A stretch of DNA of 64,000 nt from Cardiobacteriaceae bacterium (GTDB lineage Bacteria; Pseudomonadota; Gammaproteobacteria; Cardiobacteriales; Cardiobacteriaceae), in the NCBI GenBank assembly GCA_030529365.1, contig JAUMXB010000001.1, forward strand, positions 248,001-312,000, read 5' to 3'. Every line of letters starts with the position of its first letter. Positions within the stretch are counted from its first letter, which is position 1. The position numbers were made by a program, and so were the translations under genes. The notes beneath the pieces are model-generated. The model was not told where the DNA came from, made no database searches, and saw nothing but the letters and a program-made list of their open reading frames with translations. Shown here in pieces: positions 36,084-46,402 of this stretch.

Positions 36084-36168
36084 GGCGGGTTTTCCGTGCA
36101 TTAGAAAGAAAGGCGCGCATTTTACCGCGTTAACCCTGCCGATAACAGTTTCTCATAAAATCATCAAA

Positions 36169-36249
36169 AATAGTGATTTATTACCACAAATAAGCGCTTA
36201 TAATGAGAAAATTTCTCGCAATAAGCGCTTATCGATGAGAAAATATACC
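36169..36249. repeat. AAGCGCTT modular palindromic element, two cores (locus J)
   Basis: Cores at 36192-36199 and 36223-36230 (31 bp apart) around AATGAGAAAATTTCTC; left module AATAGTGATTTATTACCA. In the divergent lipA/deoB gap. Confidence 0.9.
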
Positions 36250-36322
36250 ATTTCCTGACAAACCATCCCCGCAAGCGCTATCATGCCTGCATTCAAACCC
36301 GTACATATAAGGGAGACATTTC

Positions 36323-37552
<1,230 letters not shown>

Positions 37553-37563
37553 GCCTGCGCATC

Positions 37564-37595
37564 AAGGGCATGGTGCAACGCCATGCCCTTTTCTT
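37564..37595 (+). terminator. Rho-independent terminator of deoB
   Basis: AAGGGCATGG and CCATGCCCTT form a 10-bp stem with a 7-nt loop, followed by a T-rich tail (TTCTT). It starts 12 nt after the deoB stop. Confidence 0.85.
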
Positions 37596-37599
37596 CTCA

Positions 37600-38224
37600 T
37601 CCGCTGCGGAAATGCAACAGAATTCTCATCCGGCTAAAAATTACGACCATCTAACAAAAATGATTCGCTATTAAAAACAGCATAATTTGTTTTTTTAGGC
37701 ACGATACTTGCTTATTTCCCCGACGTCCGTCTGGTTGTGACAATCTTTCGCAAAAACCAACCTGAATCACACCAAAAATCCTCAATATATGTTGATTCTT
37801 GACCACATATAGAAAAGTGCACAAATATGATTTTTAAATAAATTTTTTATTACCCTTAAAAATTTGGCTTTAGAATTTCACTATTCCACCGTGACTCCTT
37901 CCTCACACATCAGTTAGCGAACAAAAATATGATTAGAAACCATTGTGTTGCTTGAAAACCAGGACGCCATATCAATGTTTTGTTTTTTTAATAAACAGAG
38001 CTGAGATAGTAATTTTCATACAATTCAATACATTAAAATATTTCAAATCCTGTCATCCTTAAATTACTATTCGACAACAATATAAATATAACTATATTAG
38101 TAGGATAAGAAATAAAACGTTTGTTTCGAATCATGTGCATCTTGTCATGAAGCGGAAAAATGATAATGTACGCAACCTAGGCGATTATTTTTAATAATCA
38201 TCCTTTCTTCTCTCGGAGACTATC
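37600..38224. other. Long AT-rich non-coding region upstream of the CheA-like operon
   Basis: About 620 bp without a credible ORF, far richer in A and T than the genes on either side, with many T and A runs and no AAGCGCTT element. A short hairpin (GATTATT with AATAATC) lies about 25 nt before the CheA-like ATG. One loose promoter candidate is TTGCTT at 37948 and TATCAA at 37970 with 16-bp spacing. It may hold the operon promoter, an untranslated leader, a small RNA, or a scar of foreign DNA. Confidence 0.6.
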
Positions 38225-40414
38225 ATGGCGCAGATTAGCCTCAAAAATTCACATAAAACCACAGACGATGAGCAAAAACATCCGTCTTCAGCTCCCGCAC
38301 CGCATAAAGGGCGTTACCGTGCCCTGAAAATTGCGCTGGTTTTGTTGGCCCTTTTTACCACGGCAGTTTTAAGTACCCAGTATTACCTGTCTTCCCGGAT
38401 TGCCATCAACTTCGCGCGCAACGCGGCGATCAACAGCCAGATCTACCTGCACGACAAATTCGTGATTTCTCTCGGGGCAATAAAAAATGCCACCCGTGAG
38501 GCCGACAGGCAAAAATACGCCGCCTATGCCGTCAGCACTTTCAAAAGCATCGATGAAATCTACGACAAGCTCGCCAACGGCGGTGAAGTCATCATCGGTC
38601 ACCCTGAGGAGCGCACCATCCACATTCCCAAAGCCTACGACAGCATCGATGCCGCCGCCTCCGAAAACGACTTCAACAAATGGCGCACCACAACAGTGAA
38701 AAGCCATGCCATGGTGGAAAAGCTGGAAGAATACCTCGCCGGCAAGGCCGGGCTCCCCGATCTCGAATATGTTTATGCCTTTGAAATCGCAAAATGGGCC
38801 AAAGGTTATACCTTCCTTTTCCAAAGCCGCGACTATCTGATCGAACAGGAACGCCGCCTGACCCGCTATTCTGAAATTCTCCAGCTCGCTTCGATAGTCC
38901 TGCTCATTTCGGCTTTCAGCTATCTCATTTTCATGGGTATCCGCCGCCTGACCAAAGCCGACGCCGAAGCCGACGCAGCACGCAAGGAAACCACGGAAAT
39001 CATGGAAACCGTTACGGAAGGCCTGTTCCTGATCGATGAAAACCTGACCATTGCCAACCAGTACTCGCAAATTCTGGAAAAAATTCTCGGCACCCGGAAA
39101 ATTGCCCAGCGCAAGCTTTCCGACCTGCTTGGCCAATTGGTCAGCCGTAGCGAAGTTGAAACCGTAAACGGCTTCATCAAGCAGCTTTTCAATGCCCGCG
39201 TCAAAGCCAACCTGATTCATGACCTGAACCCGCTGGATCGCGTACAGGTGCACCATGATGACCAACGCGGCAACATCGTCACCCGCTGGCTTTCCTTCCA
39301 GTTCAACCGCGTCTATCGCGGCAAACAGGTCGAGCGCATTCTCGTCAGCGTGAAAGACATCACCGAAGCCGTCCAGCTGGAACAGCATCTTGCCCGTCAG
39401 CAGGAGCAAAACCACCAGCAAATCGAAATGCTTGCCAATATTTTGCGCATCGACGCGAAAATGCTGAACGGATTCCTGCTGGCAGCCAAATTGCGCATCA
39501 ACAAAATCAATAACATCCTGCGTCGTCCGCACCATCGCCCGGATGACCTGCGCCACAAGGTCGATGAAATCTTCCATGAAATCCACAGCCTGAAAGGCGA
39601 AGCCTCGGTGCTCAACATGAGTGCCTTCATCTCGCTCGCCAATGATCTTGAAGACAAATTGCAGAAATTGCGCCGGGCGCCCAGCCTCTCCGGGGATGAC
39701 TTCCTCTCCATGACCATCATCCTCGATCAGATTATCGAGCTGACCAAACGCATCGAACTGCTGAACCGTCGCATTTCCGACATGCGTTCCGGTAACGACA
39801 ACGGCGACTACAATAACAATCAGGAATTCAACCAGTTCCTGAGCGAAGAAGCAGCGGCATCGGACCAGTTGCTGCAAGAGCACTTCGGCCGTTTCGCCTC
39901 GCAAATCGCCGAGCGTACCGGCAAGAACGTCATCTTCCGCAGCAGCGGGCTGGATACCACACCGCTGGAAGAACCGCAAAAAAGCATCGTCAAGGATCTC
40001 ATCATCCAGATGATGCGCAACGCCATTGTTCACGGCATCGAAAGCCCAGATGAGCGCAAGCAGGCCGGAAAGCAGGAAGAAGGCAAGCTACAGGTGCACC
40101 TGCATCCTGTTGAGCAGGGCGTGGAACTGATCATCGAAGACGATGGCCGCGGCATTGATTTCGACAAGCTGCGCAGTCGCGCCGCCGAAATGGAAGAATT
40201 CCGCGACCGCGATCCGGCAAGCCTTACCAACAAAGAGCTCTTCGGCATCCTGTTCAGCGATGGCTACTCCACTGCCGAGGAACTGACCGAAGACGCCGGC
40301 CGTGGTGTCGGCATGGGCATCATCAGAAAGCGCATCATCGAGCTGCAAGGCCGCATGAGCATTTCCTCAAGCCACGGCCAATACACCCGATTCACCATCT
40401 GCTTTGGTAAATAA
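38225..40414 (+). CDS. CheA-like hybrid membrane histidine kinase with HPt domain
   Basis: A 729-residue kinase. Two membrane segments (about 33-53 and 221-240) bracket a helical periplasmic sensor region. Next comes a PAS-like domain (about 255-385, MVTEGLFLID-type start), a coiled region, and an HPt box with His454 in EIHSLKGEAS. An ATPase domain follows with an N-box (QMMRNAIVHGIESP), G1 EDDGRGID and G2 GRGVGMG. The HPt plus N-box wording is CheA-like, yet there is no CheW-type regulatory domain and no own receiver. Phosphotransfer to the adjacent CheY-like protein is expected. GGAG precedes the ATG. Confidence 0.88.
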   Translation: MAQISLKNSHKTTDDEQKHPSSAPAPHKGRYRALKIALVLLALFTTAVLSTQYYLSSRIAINFARNAAINSQIYLHDKFVISLGAIKNATREADRQKYAAYAVSTFKSIDEIYDKLANGGEVIIGHPEERTIHIPKAYDSIDAAASENDFNKWRTTTVKSHAMVEKLEEYLAGKAGLPDLEYVYAFEIAKWAKGYTFLFQSRDYLIEQERRLTRYSEILQLASIVLLISAFSYLIFMGIRRLTKADAEADAARKETTEIMETVTEGLFLIDENLTIANQYSQILEKILGTRKIAQRKLSDLLGQLVSRSEVETVNGFIKQLFNARVKANLIHDLNPLDRVQVHHDDQRGNIVTRWLSFQFNRVYRGKQVERILVSVKDITEAVQLEQHLARQQEQNHQQIEMLANILRIDAKMLNGFLLAAKLRINKINNILRRPHHRPDDLRHKVDEIFHEIHSLKGEASVLNMSAFISLANDLEDKLQKLRRAPSLSGDDFLSMTIILDQIIELTKRIELLNRRISDMRSGNDNGDYNNNQEFNQFLSEEAAASDQLLQEHFGRFASQIAERTGKNVIFRSSGLDTTPLEEPQKSIVKDLIIQMMRNAIVHGIESPDERKQAGKQEEGKLQVHLHPVEQGVELIIEDDGRGIDFDKLRSRAAEMEEFRDRDPASLTNKELFGILFSDGYSTAEELTEDAGRGVGMGIIRKRIIELQGRMSISSSHGQYTRFTICFGK

Positions 40415-40427
40415 AGGAAAAATATAA

Positions 40428-40790
40428 ATGTACCGACTGATGATAGTTGATGATTCCATGATCATCCGCAACAAGATTTCGCGCATGCCCAAGCAAAGCG
40501 GCTTCACCGTCGTCTGCAAGGCGGAAAACGGCGCCAAGGCCGTGGAAATGTGCCTCAAGCACAAGCCCGATATCGTCACCATGGATCTCACCATGCCAGA
40601 AATGGATGGCCTCTCCTGCATCGAGGAACTGGTGAAAATCAAACCAGACATTCAGATCCTCGTGGTATCGGCACTTTCCGACAAGGCTACCGGCATCAGA
40701 GCACTTGAGCTGGGTGCCAACGGCTTTCTGCACAAACCCTTCACCGACGAAGAACTCTACTCCGCGCTGAAAGACCTCATGGAGGAATAA
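40428..40790 (+). CDS. CheY-like single-domain response regulator
   Basis: A 120-residue receiver with no output domain. Acidic pocket Asp8-Asp9 (IVDDS), phosphorylation site Asp53 (TMDLTMPEMDG), switch residue Ser81 (VVSALSD) and Lys103 (HKPF) are all intact, so it should be phosphorylatable. It starts 13 nt after the kinase gene with an AAGGAAA ribosome site and ends 2 nt before the CheX-like gene. The output must be by protein contact, as with CheY, PilG or similar regulators. Confidence 0.93.
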   Translation: MYRLMIVDDSMIIRNKISRMPKQSGFTVVCKAENGAKAVEMCLKHKPDIVTMDLTMPEMDGLSCIEELVKIKPDIQILVVSALSDKATGIRALELGANGFLHKPFTDEELYSALKDLMEE

Positions 40791-40792
40791 AC

Positions 40793-41248
40793 ATGACCAA
40801 AGAACAACGCCTGCAAGTCTTTATTGATGGCGCCAACCGCTTCTTCAATGAGGTCAACAAAATCGACGTTGAAGTCTGCACCCCCTATCTCGTGGAAAAC
40901 AACGTTCCCACCGCGCATGATTACACTGGCATCATCGGCATCTCCGGGCCGTACAAAGGCTGCGTCTATTTCACTGCGCCGCAGATTCTCCTGCGCCATC
41001 TGCTGCTCTCCATGGACGAACTCGATAATTCCGAAAGCGCCATGCTTGATCTGACGGGTGAAATTGCCAATACCATTGCCGGCAATGCCAGAAGCGAATA
41101 CGGTGAAGAATTCATGATCTCCGTTCCGATGATCATGAAAGGTGCGCCCAATGAAATCTACCTTCCACGCGATTCGCGTTCCTATGTGATCCCGTTGCGC
41201 TGGAAAAAATACAGTGCAGCCATCGTCATCTGCCTGCGCAACGAATAA
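40793..41248 (+). CDS. CheX-like (CheC/FliY superfamily) phosphatase
   Basis: A 151-residue protein resembling CheX. The catalytic ExxN motif is present once (Glu90-Asn93 in LTGEIANTIAGNA), with the surrounding strand pattern GIIGISGPYKGCVYF and a final PLRWKKYSAAIVICL strand. CheX-type proteins remove phosphate from CheY-like regulators, so it probably resets the preceding receiver. GGAGG lies just upstream within the previous gene end. A textbook terminator follows, closing a three-gene operon. Confidence 0.85.
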   Translation: MTKEQRLQVFIDGANRFFNEVNKIDVEVCTPYLVENNVPTAHDYTGIIGISGPYKGCVYFTAPQILLRHLLLSMDELDNSESAMLDLTGEIANTIAGNARSEYGEEFMISVPMIMKGAPNEIYLPRDSRSYVIPLRWKKYSAAIVICLRNE

Positions 41249-41272
41249 TCCTTTTTCATGGCACCTACCTAC

Positions 41273-41297
41273 AGCCCCGTCAGGGGCTTTTTTTTTT
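41273..41297 (+). terminator. Rho-independent terminator of the CheA/CheY/CheX-like operon
   Basis: AGCCCC and GGGGCT with a GTCA loop followed by ten T. It lies 25 nt after the CheX-like stop. Confidence 0.93.
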
Positions 41298-41329
41298 ACT
41301 GCAAACACAACCAAATACCGGCAAAGCAA

Positions 41330-41539
41330 TCATTCCCGCACACAGAACATAACCTGCCGCACCTGCCACAGATGCTGCCCGCACTGCCCTGCACCAGCCT
41401 TTCCCTGTAACATGCCCAGCACCAGCAATCGCAGTCCAAAGCGCCGGATACGCCTCATCCCGTCATGTACCCGCTTCAAATGCTGCCCGCAACATTCCGT
41501 CATCGCCGCGTAATAACAACCAAAACCCAAAAATCCCAA
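41330..41539 (-). CDS. Possible small Cys/Arg-rich protein
   Basis: A 69-codon minus-strand frame occupies most of the 500-bp gap between the CheX-like operon and mnmG. The product is basic, with several Cys (CYY, ECC, QCG) and an amphipathic stretch RRIRRFGLRLLVLGMLQG. No family recognised and no clear ribosome site, so it may be a chance frame. Apart from this ORF and repeat K the gap shows nothing else recognisable. Confidence 0.3.
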   Translation of the reverse strand: MGFLGFGCYYAAMTECCGQHLKRVHDGMRRIRRFGLRLLVLGMLQGKAGAGQCGQHLWQVRQVMFCVRE

Positions 41540-41540
41540 A

Positions 41541-41625
41541 AATAGAGATTTTTTATCACAAACAAGCGCTCTGCTTGCAAAATTTTCTCACCATAAGCGC
41601 TTATAAATGGTAAATTTTCTCACCA
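41541..41625. repeat. AAGCGCTT modular palindromic element, one intact and one degenerate core (locus K)
   Basis: The left core is decayed to AAGCGCTC (41564-41571); the right core at 41595-41602 is intact, still 31 bp away. AT modules AATAGAGATTTTTTATCA and AAAATTTTCTCACC. Upstream of mnmG. Confidence 0.85.
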
Positions 41626-41798
41626 ACCCATTCCTTTTTTCTTGCTGCGGGAAAATCGCACCATGTGGCTTCCCCGCGCTCTCTGCAACGGACAGCATCA
41701 TGAAGCGGCGCCCCATCCTCATCCCGCCAGCCTTGCCGTGCATGGCATCTCTGCCGCCGTGCCGTTAAAATAGCGCCTTTTCCGCATTCGAAACATTC

Positions 41799-43658
41799 AT
41801 GCAATATCCTGTTCATTATGACGTTCTCGTCGTCGGCGGCGGCCATGCCGGTGTCGAGGCCGCCTGTGCCGCCGCGCGCATGGGTGCGCGCACCCTGCTG
41901 CTCACCCACAACATCGAAACCATCGGCCAGATGAGCTGCAATCCCGCCATCGGCGGCATCGGCAAAGGTCATCTCGTCAAAGAAATCGATGCCCTCGGCG
42001 GCCTCATGGCGCGCGCCGCCGACCGAGCCGGCATCCAGTGGCGCACGCTCAACAGCCGCAAGGGCCCGGCGGTGCGCGCCACCCGTTGCCAGGCCGACCG
42101 CATGCTTTATAAAGCCGCCATCCGCGCCATGGTGGAAAGCCAGGAAAATCTCGATATCTTCCAGACGCCAGTCACCGATCTCATCCTCGAAGGCGACCGC
42201 GTCACCGGCGTCAAAACCCGGCATCTCATCGATTTCATGGCCACTGCCGTCGTCGTCACCGCCGGTACGTTTCTGGGCGGCCGCATCCATGTGGGGCTCA
42301 ACAACTTCTCCGGCGGCCGCGCTGGCGACCCGGCCTCTCTCGAACTCTCCTCGCGCCTGCGCGACCTGCCCTTTGCCGTCGCGCGCATGAAAACCGGCAC
42401 GCCGCCGCGCATTGATGCGAGAAGCGTTGATTTCTCCGTCATGGAAGAACAGCCGGGCGACACGCCGCGCCCGGTCTTTTCCTATCTCGGTAGCCGCGAC
42501 GAGCATCCGCGCCAGGTCTCCTGCCATATCACCCACACCAACGAAAAAACCCACGACATCATCCGCGCCTATATCGACCAGGCGCCAATGTACGCGGGCG
42601 TCATCGTCGATGCCTTCGGCCCGCGCTACTGCCCTTCCATCGAAGACAAAGTCATGCGCTTTGCCGACAAAACCAGCCATCAGGTCTTTATCGAGCCGGA
42701 AAGCCTGACCACCCAGGAACTCTACCCCAACGGCGTCTCCACCAGCCTGCCCTTCGCAGCGCAAATCCAATATATCCAGAGCATCAGGGGACTTGAACAG
42801 GCGCGCATCACCCGCCCCGGCTATGCCATCGAATACGACTTCTTCAACCCCGCCGGTCTTCATCACACCCTGGAAACCCGCACCATTGCCAACCTCTATT
42901 TCGCCGGCCAGATCAACGGCACCACCGGCTACGAGGAAGCGGGCGCGCAAGGCATCCTCGCCGGCATCAACGCCGCGCTGCGCGCGCGCGGCGAAGACGG
43001 CTGGCATCCCGAACGCGAACAGGCCTACATCGGCGTCATGGTTGATGACCTCATCACCCAGGGTACGCGCGAACCCTACCGCATGTTCACCAGCCGCGCC
43101 GAGCATCGCCTGCTGCTGCGCGAAGACAACGCCGACGCGCGTCTCACCGCCATCGGCTACCAGCTGGGCTGCGTCGATGAAGCGCGCTATCGCGTCTTCA
43201 GCGACAAAATGGAAGCGATTGCGCGCGAGCAAAACCGCCTGCAAACCCTCGTCATCAAGGCCGAACATATTGAGGGACTTGCGCAAAACACCCAGGCCGC
43301 CGAGCTCCTGAAGCGCCCGGAACTCGATTATGCCGCGCTCGCCAAGCTCCCCGGCTTCGACGCGCCGGAGCTTTCCGCCGACGTTATCGAGCAAATCGAC
43401 ATCCACGCCAAATACGCAGGCTACATCGCGCGCCAATACGCGGAAGTGGAAAAGCTCGCCAAGCACCGCGAACAGCCCCTGCCGTCCGCCTTTGATTACA
43501 CGCAAATCCGCGGACTCTCTGCGGAAGTGGCGGAAAAACTGAATCACGTCCAGCCCAAGGACATGGCGCAGGCCGGCCGCATCCCCGGCGTCACGCCTGC
43601 CGCCCTCTCGCTCCTCCTCATTCATTTCAAGAAACATCCGACGGAGATTCCCGCATGA
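41799..43658 (+). CDS. mnmG: tRNA uridine-5-carboxymethylaminomethyl modification enzyme MnmG (GidA)
   Basis: FAD/NADH enzyme that, with MnmE, installs the (carboxymethyl)aminomethyl group at U34 of certain tRNAs. The 619-residue sequence has the FAD fingerprint [32 protein letters not shown], the catalytic-Cys-region [28 protein letters not shown] and the C-terminal helical domain [15 protein letters not shown]-type end. No strong Shine-Dalgarno. With cmoAB this gives two wobble-U34 pathways in the window. Its stop overlaps the next small gene. Confidence 0.97.
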   Translation: MQYPVHYDVLVVGGGHAGVEAACAAARMGARTLLLTHNIETIGQMSCNPAIGGIGKGHLVKEIDALGGLMARAADRAGIQWRTLNSRKGPAVRATRCQADRMLYKAAIRAMVESQENLDIFQTPVTDLILEGDRVTGVKTRHLIDFMATAVVVTAGTFLGGRIHVGLNNFSGGRAGDPASLELSSRLRDLPFAVARMKTGTPPRIDARSVDFSVMEEQPGDTPRPVFSYLGSRDEHPRQVSCHITHTNEKTHDIIRAYIDQAPMYAGVIVDAFGPRYCPSIEDKVMRFADKTSHQVFIEPESLTTQELYPNGVSTSLPFAAQIQYIQSIRGLEQARITRPGYAIEYDFFNPAGLHHTLETRTIANLYFAGQINGTTGYEEAGAQGILAGINAALRARGEDGWHPEREQAYIGVMVDDLITQGTREPYRMFTSRAEHRLLLREDNADARLTAIGYQLGCVDEARYRVFSDKMEAIAREQNRLQTLVIKAEHIEGLAQNTQAAELLKRPELDYAALAKLPGFDAPELSADVIEQIDIHAKYAGYIARQYAEVEKLAKHREQPLPSAFDYTQIRGLSAEVAEKLNHVQPKDMAQAGRIPGVTPAALSLLLIHFKKHPTEIPA

Positions 43659-43873
43659 AATTCAAACTCTTCGGCGCCACCATCCCCAAACTCGAATGGC
43701 AGAAACTGAAAAGCAAGCAGAAAAACGTGCCCGATCTCTACCGCAGCGCCGTGCCTGGCGGCTGGCTGATGACAAGCGGCGGCGAACATGCCGCGCTCGT
43801 TTTCATTCCCGATGCCGACCACGAATGGGATGGCAATTCCTTTCCCGTGCAGGATGACAACGACGATTATTGA
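43655..43873 (+). CDS. Small hypothetical protein coupled to mnmG
   Basis: A 72-residue soluble protein starting at an ATGA overlap with the mnmG stop. It opens with basic residues ([22 protein letters not shown]) in a short run, has a central [19 protein letters not shown] stretch and ends in an acidic tail (DDNDDY). No family recognised. The tight coupling, plausible composition and absence of a competing frame support a real gene. Confidence 0.6.
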   Translation: MKFKLFGATIPKLEWQKLKSKQKNVPDLYRSAVPGGWLMTSGGEHAALVFIPDADHEWDGNSFPVQDDNDDY

Positions 43874-44281
43874 GCCAAGCCCACTGTTCGGGACAAAACC
43901 CGTTCATGTGATGATTGCCCGCAAGGCGGGCGCAGGCGGCTGGTGAGTTTTGCAAGGTTGCGGAGCCTGTCGAAGCATTTTGCACATTGCGCGCTTGTCG
44001 CCTGTCGGCAGGCGCAATAACCGGGTTGAAATGCAGCACCAGCAACGATCAGCGCGCGACAGCGGGCTAAAGCATTTTCGATTCAAATGTGAACGGAGCT
44101 TAAAGCCCCAATCTCGCTGCGCGAGTTCTTCGAATCCCGTGGGACTCGTCAGAACTCGCGCAGCAAGATTGGGGTTGGGGTGAGGACAGAAACAAAGCTT
44201 CCCGCATCTTTGCTTCAACAAATCTTGCCATTAAATGAATCAAAAAAGCTCTAATATCCACGCCTCAAGCCCGTGGTGTTT
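43874..44281. other. 408-bp gap with several repeats and hairpins but no gene
   Basis: Contains short duplicated phrases (GAAGCATTTTG near 43973 and AAAGCATTTTCG near 44069), a GC-rich stretch and the large inverted repeat at 44106-44174. No coding frame on either strand looks real. It reads like remnants of one or more mobile or repetitive elements. Confidence 0.5.
44106..44174. repeat. Long inverted repeat, 24-bp arms
   Basis: The left arm (44106-44129, beginning CCCCAATCTCGCTGCGCG) pairs with the right arm (44151-44174, ending CAGCAAGATTGGGG) with a single mismatch, around a 21-nt loop. The stem is far longer than an ordinary terminator and lacks a T tract. It could be a structured RNA, a MITE-like remnant or a protein-binding cruciform. 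Confidence 0.8.
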
Positions 44282-44357
44282 TTTCTCATCAACAAGCGCT
44301 TACCATAAGAATTTTTCTCACAATAAGCGCTTATTCATGATAAAAAACCTCTATTTC
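44281..44357. repeat. AAGCGCTT modular palindromic element, two cores (locus L)
   Basis: Cores at 44294-44301 and 44325-44332 (31 bp apart). The central module is the weakened GAATTTTTCTCA. In a convergent gap before pseudoazurin. Confidence 0.87.
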
Positions 44358-44381
44358 AGGCAGTTTTTTGTATAAGCATCC

Positions 44382-44930
44382 TTACGGTTTCGTTGCTGCC
44401 CCTTTTTCAGCGCCCGGTTGCGCAGCACTTTTCGGCAAGGTATCACCCTTCACTATAATTTCGGCGATTTCGGGAACGCCGCTCAAATCAATCTGGTTCA
44501 GGTATTCTTCCCAACGTCCCTTGTTGCTCATGGCGCGGCGTTCCAGTTTGGGCGCCATGTCTGTTGCTGCCTTGAGGTTTTCCGGTTTGCCGACCTGAAT
44601 CACGCCAACCATGTTCATCATCTGGTGCGGCGGGCAGACGTAGAGATAAACGCCTTCCTTATTCAACGTTACGCTGAAGCGCTGGTCAAGCTCGCTTTTG
44701 AAGGCTTCCGCGCCATCGGGCACGAGTTTGCTCTCCACCCAGTGGCTTTTGTTGACGGGCACGAAAGTTACCGTATCGCCGGGTTCGATTTTCAGGAATG
44801 GCGGATCAAAGACCATGGGCTGGTCGCCTTTCATGTCGAGCATCTGCACTTCGTGCTCGGCAGCATGGGCTGCCGTGAAGGCAAGGACGGCAAGCGCGGA
44901 AACGATGGTTTTGGAAAGGCTGTGTTTCAT
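44382..44930 (-). CDS. Pseudoazurin-like blue copper protein
   Basis: Periplasmic cupredoxin of 182 residues from the ATG at 44930 (the longer frame upstream overlaps the next gene). After the signal peptide (cleavage near AHA-AE) the copper ligands appear as His63 (NKSHWVE), Cys99, His102 and Met107 (VCPPHQMMNM), the spacing of pseudoazurin. A C-terminal extension of about 60 residues, rich in K, A and P, exceeds ordinary pseudoazurins. Family members pass electrons to nitrite or nitrous-oxide reductases or cytochrome peroxidases; no such enzyme lies nearby. Confidence 0.9.
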   Translation of the reverse strand: MKHSLSKTIVSALAVLAFTAAHAAEHEVQMLDMKGDQPMVFDPPFLKIEPGDTVTFVPVNKSHWVESKLVPDGAEAFKSELDQRFSVTLNKEGVYLYVCPPHQMMNMVGVIQVGKPENLKAATDMAPKLERRAMSNKGRWEEYLNQIDLSGVPEIAEIIVKGDTLPKSAAQPGAEKGAATKP

Positions 44931-44992
44931 GAATGGCTCCATTGGCTGTGAAATACCCGTCCCGGAGAGGCTTTCCGGGGCGGGCGGAAAGG

Positions 44993-45466
44993 TCAGATGA
45001 CCCGGTTCTTGCGCCCGCTGTCTGTGACTTCGGGCTGGTTGTCGGTGTTGACGTAATTGTCCTCGCCGCTGAAGGTGACTTTGCCGTATTCGCGGCCCAG
45101 CAGGCCGTTGTGGCTGCCGGAAATGTCGGCGCTGCCAACCTTCGTCATGTTGAGCGTATTGTGGTCGCCCGCGACTTCCAGCGCTTCCACGTCGCGATTG
45201 AGCACGGTCACATGGCTGCCTTCCACGCGGATGCTTTGCGCTTTTTCCACATTGAGCCTGCCGTTGGAAGCGGTGATGACGATATTGGCGCATTCGCCGC
45301 GCAGCACCACGCGGAAATTGTCTTCCTTGAAATGGATGTCCTGGCCGTTGCAGTCGCCGCTGCCCGGATCGGTGCGCACCGGCGCGCCGTTTGCGGATAC
45401 CGGCGCATCATTGGCGAGGGCAAGGCTGGCGGCAAAAGCGCCGAGAAGGATGGTGGCAGTTTTCAT
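44993..45466 (-). CDS. DUF3060-type secreted beta-helix-like protein
   Basis: A 157-residue protein with a signal peptide (cleavage near LAN-DA). The mature part has repeated short strands with N, G, D and V (RVVLRGECANIVITASNG, VEGSHVTVLNRD, GDHNTLNMTKVGSADISGSHN), the pattern of DUF3060 proteins, which look like small beta-helices. Two Cys could form a disulfide. Function unknown. It lies 62 nt upstream of pseudoazurin on the same strand. Confidence 0.75.
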   Translation of the reverse strand: MKTATILLGAFAASLALANDAPVSANGAPVRTDPGSGDCNGQDIHFKEDNFRVVLRGECANIVITASNGRLNVEKAQSIRVEGSHVTVLNRDVEALEVAGDHNTLNMTKVGSADISGSHNGLLGREYGKVTFSGEDNYVNTDNQPEVTDSGRKNRVI

Positions 45467-45550
45467 GTGCTTGTCTCCTTTGTTAAAAACGATGGGCGCT
45501 GCCCCATGCGCATCTTAACGCCCTCTGGATTGTTTTTCAAAAAAACCATA

Positions 45551-45608
45551 GAAATAGTATTTTTTTACCGTTATAAGCGCTTCATGGTGGTAAAAATATA
45601 CTATTTTT
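45551..45608. repeat. AAGCGCTT modular palindromic element, one core (locus M)
   Basis: Core 45574-45581 within an inverted repeat (AAATAGTATTTTTTTACC and GGTAAAAATATACTATTTTT). Between the ABC ATPase end and the DUF3060 start. Confidence 0.9.
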
Positions 45609-45628
45609 ACACTAAATATAATGAATTA

Positions 45629-46402
45629 TCACTCGCCACGCAGCGCGCGTTGCGGTATCACCACCGGCTGCCCGGCATGACTTTGCATAAGCGCAATTTC
45701 CACGCGGTAGAGACGCTCGACAATCTCCTGCCGCAACACCGTTTGCGGGCTGCCCTGCGCCTGAATGGCAGCATTGGCGAGCAGGAGGATTTCGTCGGCA
45801 AACTGCGCGGCGAGATTGAGATCGTGCAGAATCATCAGGGTGATGAGGTTGCGCTCGCGCGTGTGGCGCCGCACCTCTTCGAGCAGCACGCACTGGTGAT
45901 GCATGTCCAAAGCGCTGACCGGCTCATCGAGCAGCAAAACCTGCGGCTCGCGCAACAGCACCTGCGCAAACATCACCATCTGCCGCTGCCCGCCGGAAAG
46001 CTGGAGCACGTCGCGGCTTGCGAGATGCACAATGCCGAGCTTGTCCATCATCGCCACGGCACGGGCGAGCTGCTCGTCGGTCACGCGCATGCCGAGCTTG
46101 TCCATCTGCCCGAGCAGCACCACTTCCAGCGCGGTCAGCGATGCATCGACCACGGTATCCTGCGGCATATAGCCGAGCGGCTTGCGCCATGCCATGGCAT
46201 GGCCGGCATGGAGCACGCTATCGTCAAAGCGGATTTCGCCCGCGTGCGGGATTTCGGCAAACAGCGCTTTCATCAAAGACGACTTGCCTGCACCGTTCGG
46301 CCCGAGCACGGCATACACCCGCCCGCGCTCAAGCGCGAAGGAAATGCGATCCGCCACGCACAGCGCACCGCGATGAATGCTGACATCCTTGAAAACCATC
46401 AT
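45629..46402 (-). CDS. ABC transporter ATPase, FecE/BtuD type
   Basis: A 257-residue ATPase energising metal-chelate import. Walker A GPNGAGKSS, Q-loop YMPQD, signature LSGGQRQMV and Walker B VLLLDEPVSALD are intact, and the switch His follows in MILHDLN. It starts at an ATG at 46402 that overlaps the permease stop (ATGA), so subunit synthesis is coupled. The substrate is set by the binding proteins: metal, siderophore, heme or oxyanion. Confidence 0.93.
   Translation of the reverse strand: MMVFKDVSIHRGALCVADRISFALERGRVYAVLGPNGAGKSSLMKALFAEIPHAGEIRFDDSVLHAGHAMAWRKPLGYMPQDTVVDASLTALEVVLLGQMDKLGMRVTDEQLARAVAMMDKLGIVHLASRDVLQLSGGQRQMVMFAQVLLREPQVLLLDEPVSALDMHHQCVLLEEVRRHTRERNLITLMILHDLNLAAQFADEILLLANAAIQAQGSPQTVLRQEIVERLYRVEIALMQSHAGQPVVIPQRALRGE

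Noticed and set aside
43874-44280. Insertion-sequence remnant with transposase fragment
   Set aside because: Short repeats and a large hairpin are present, but no transposase-like reading frame could be found on either strand.
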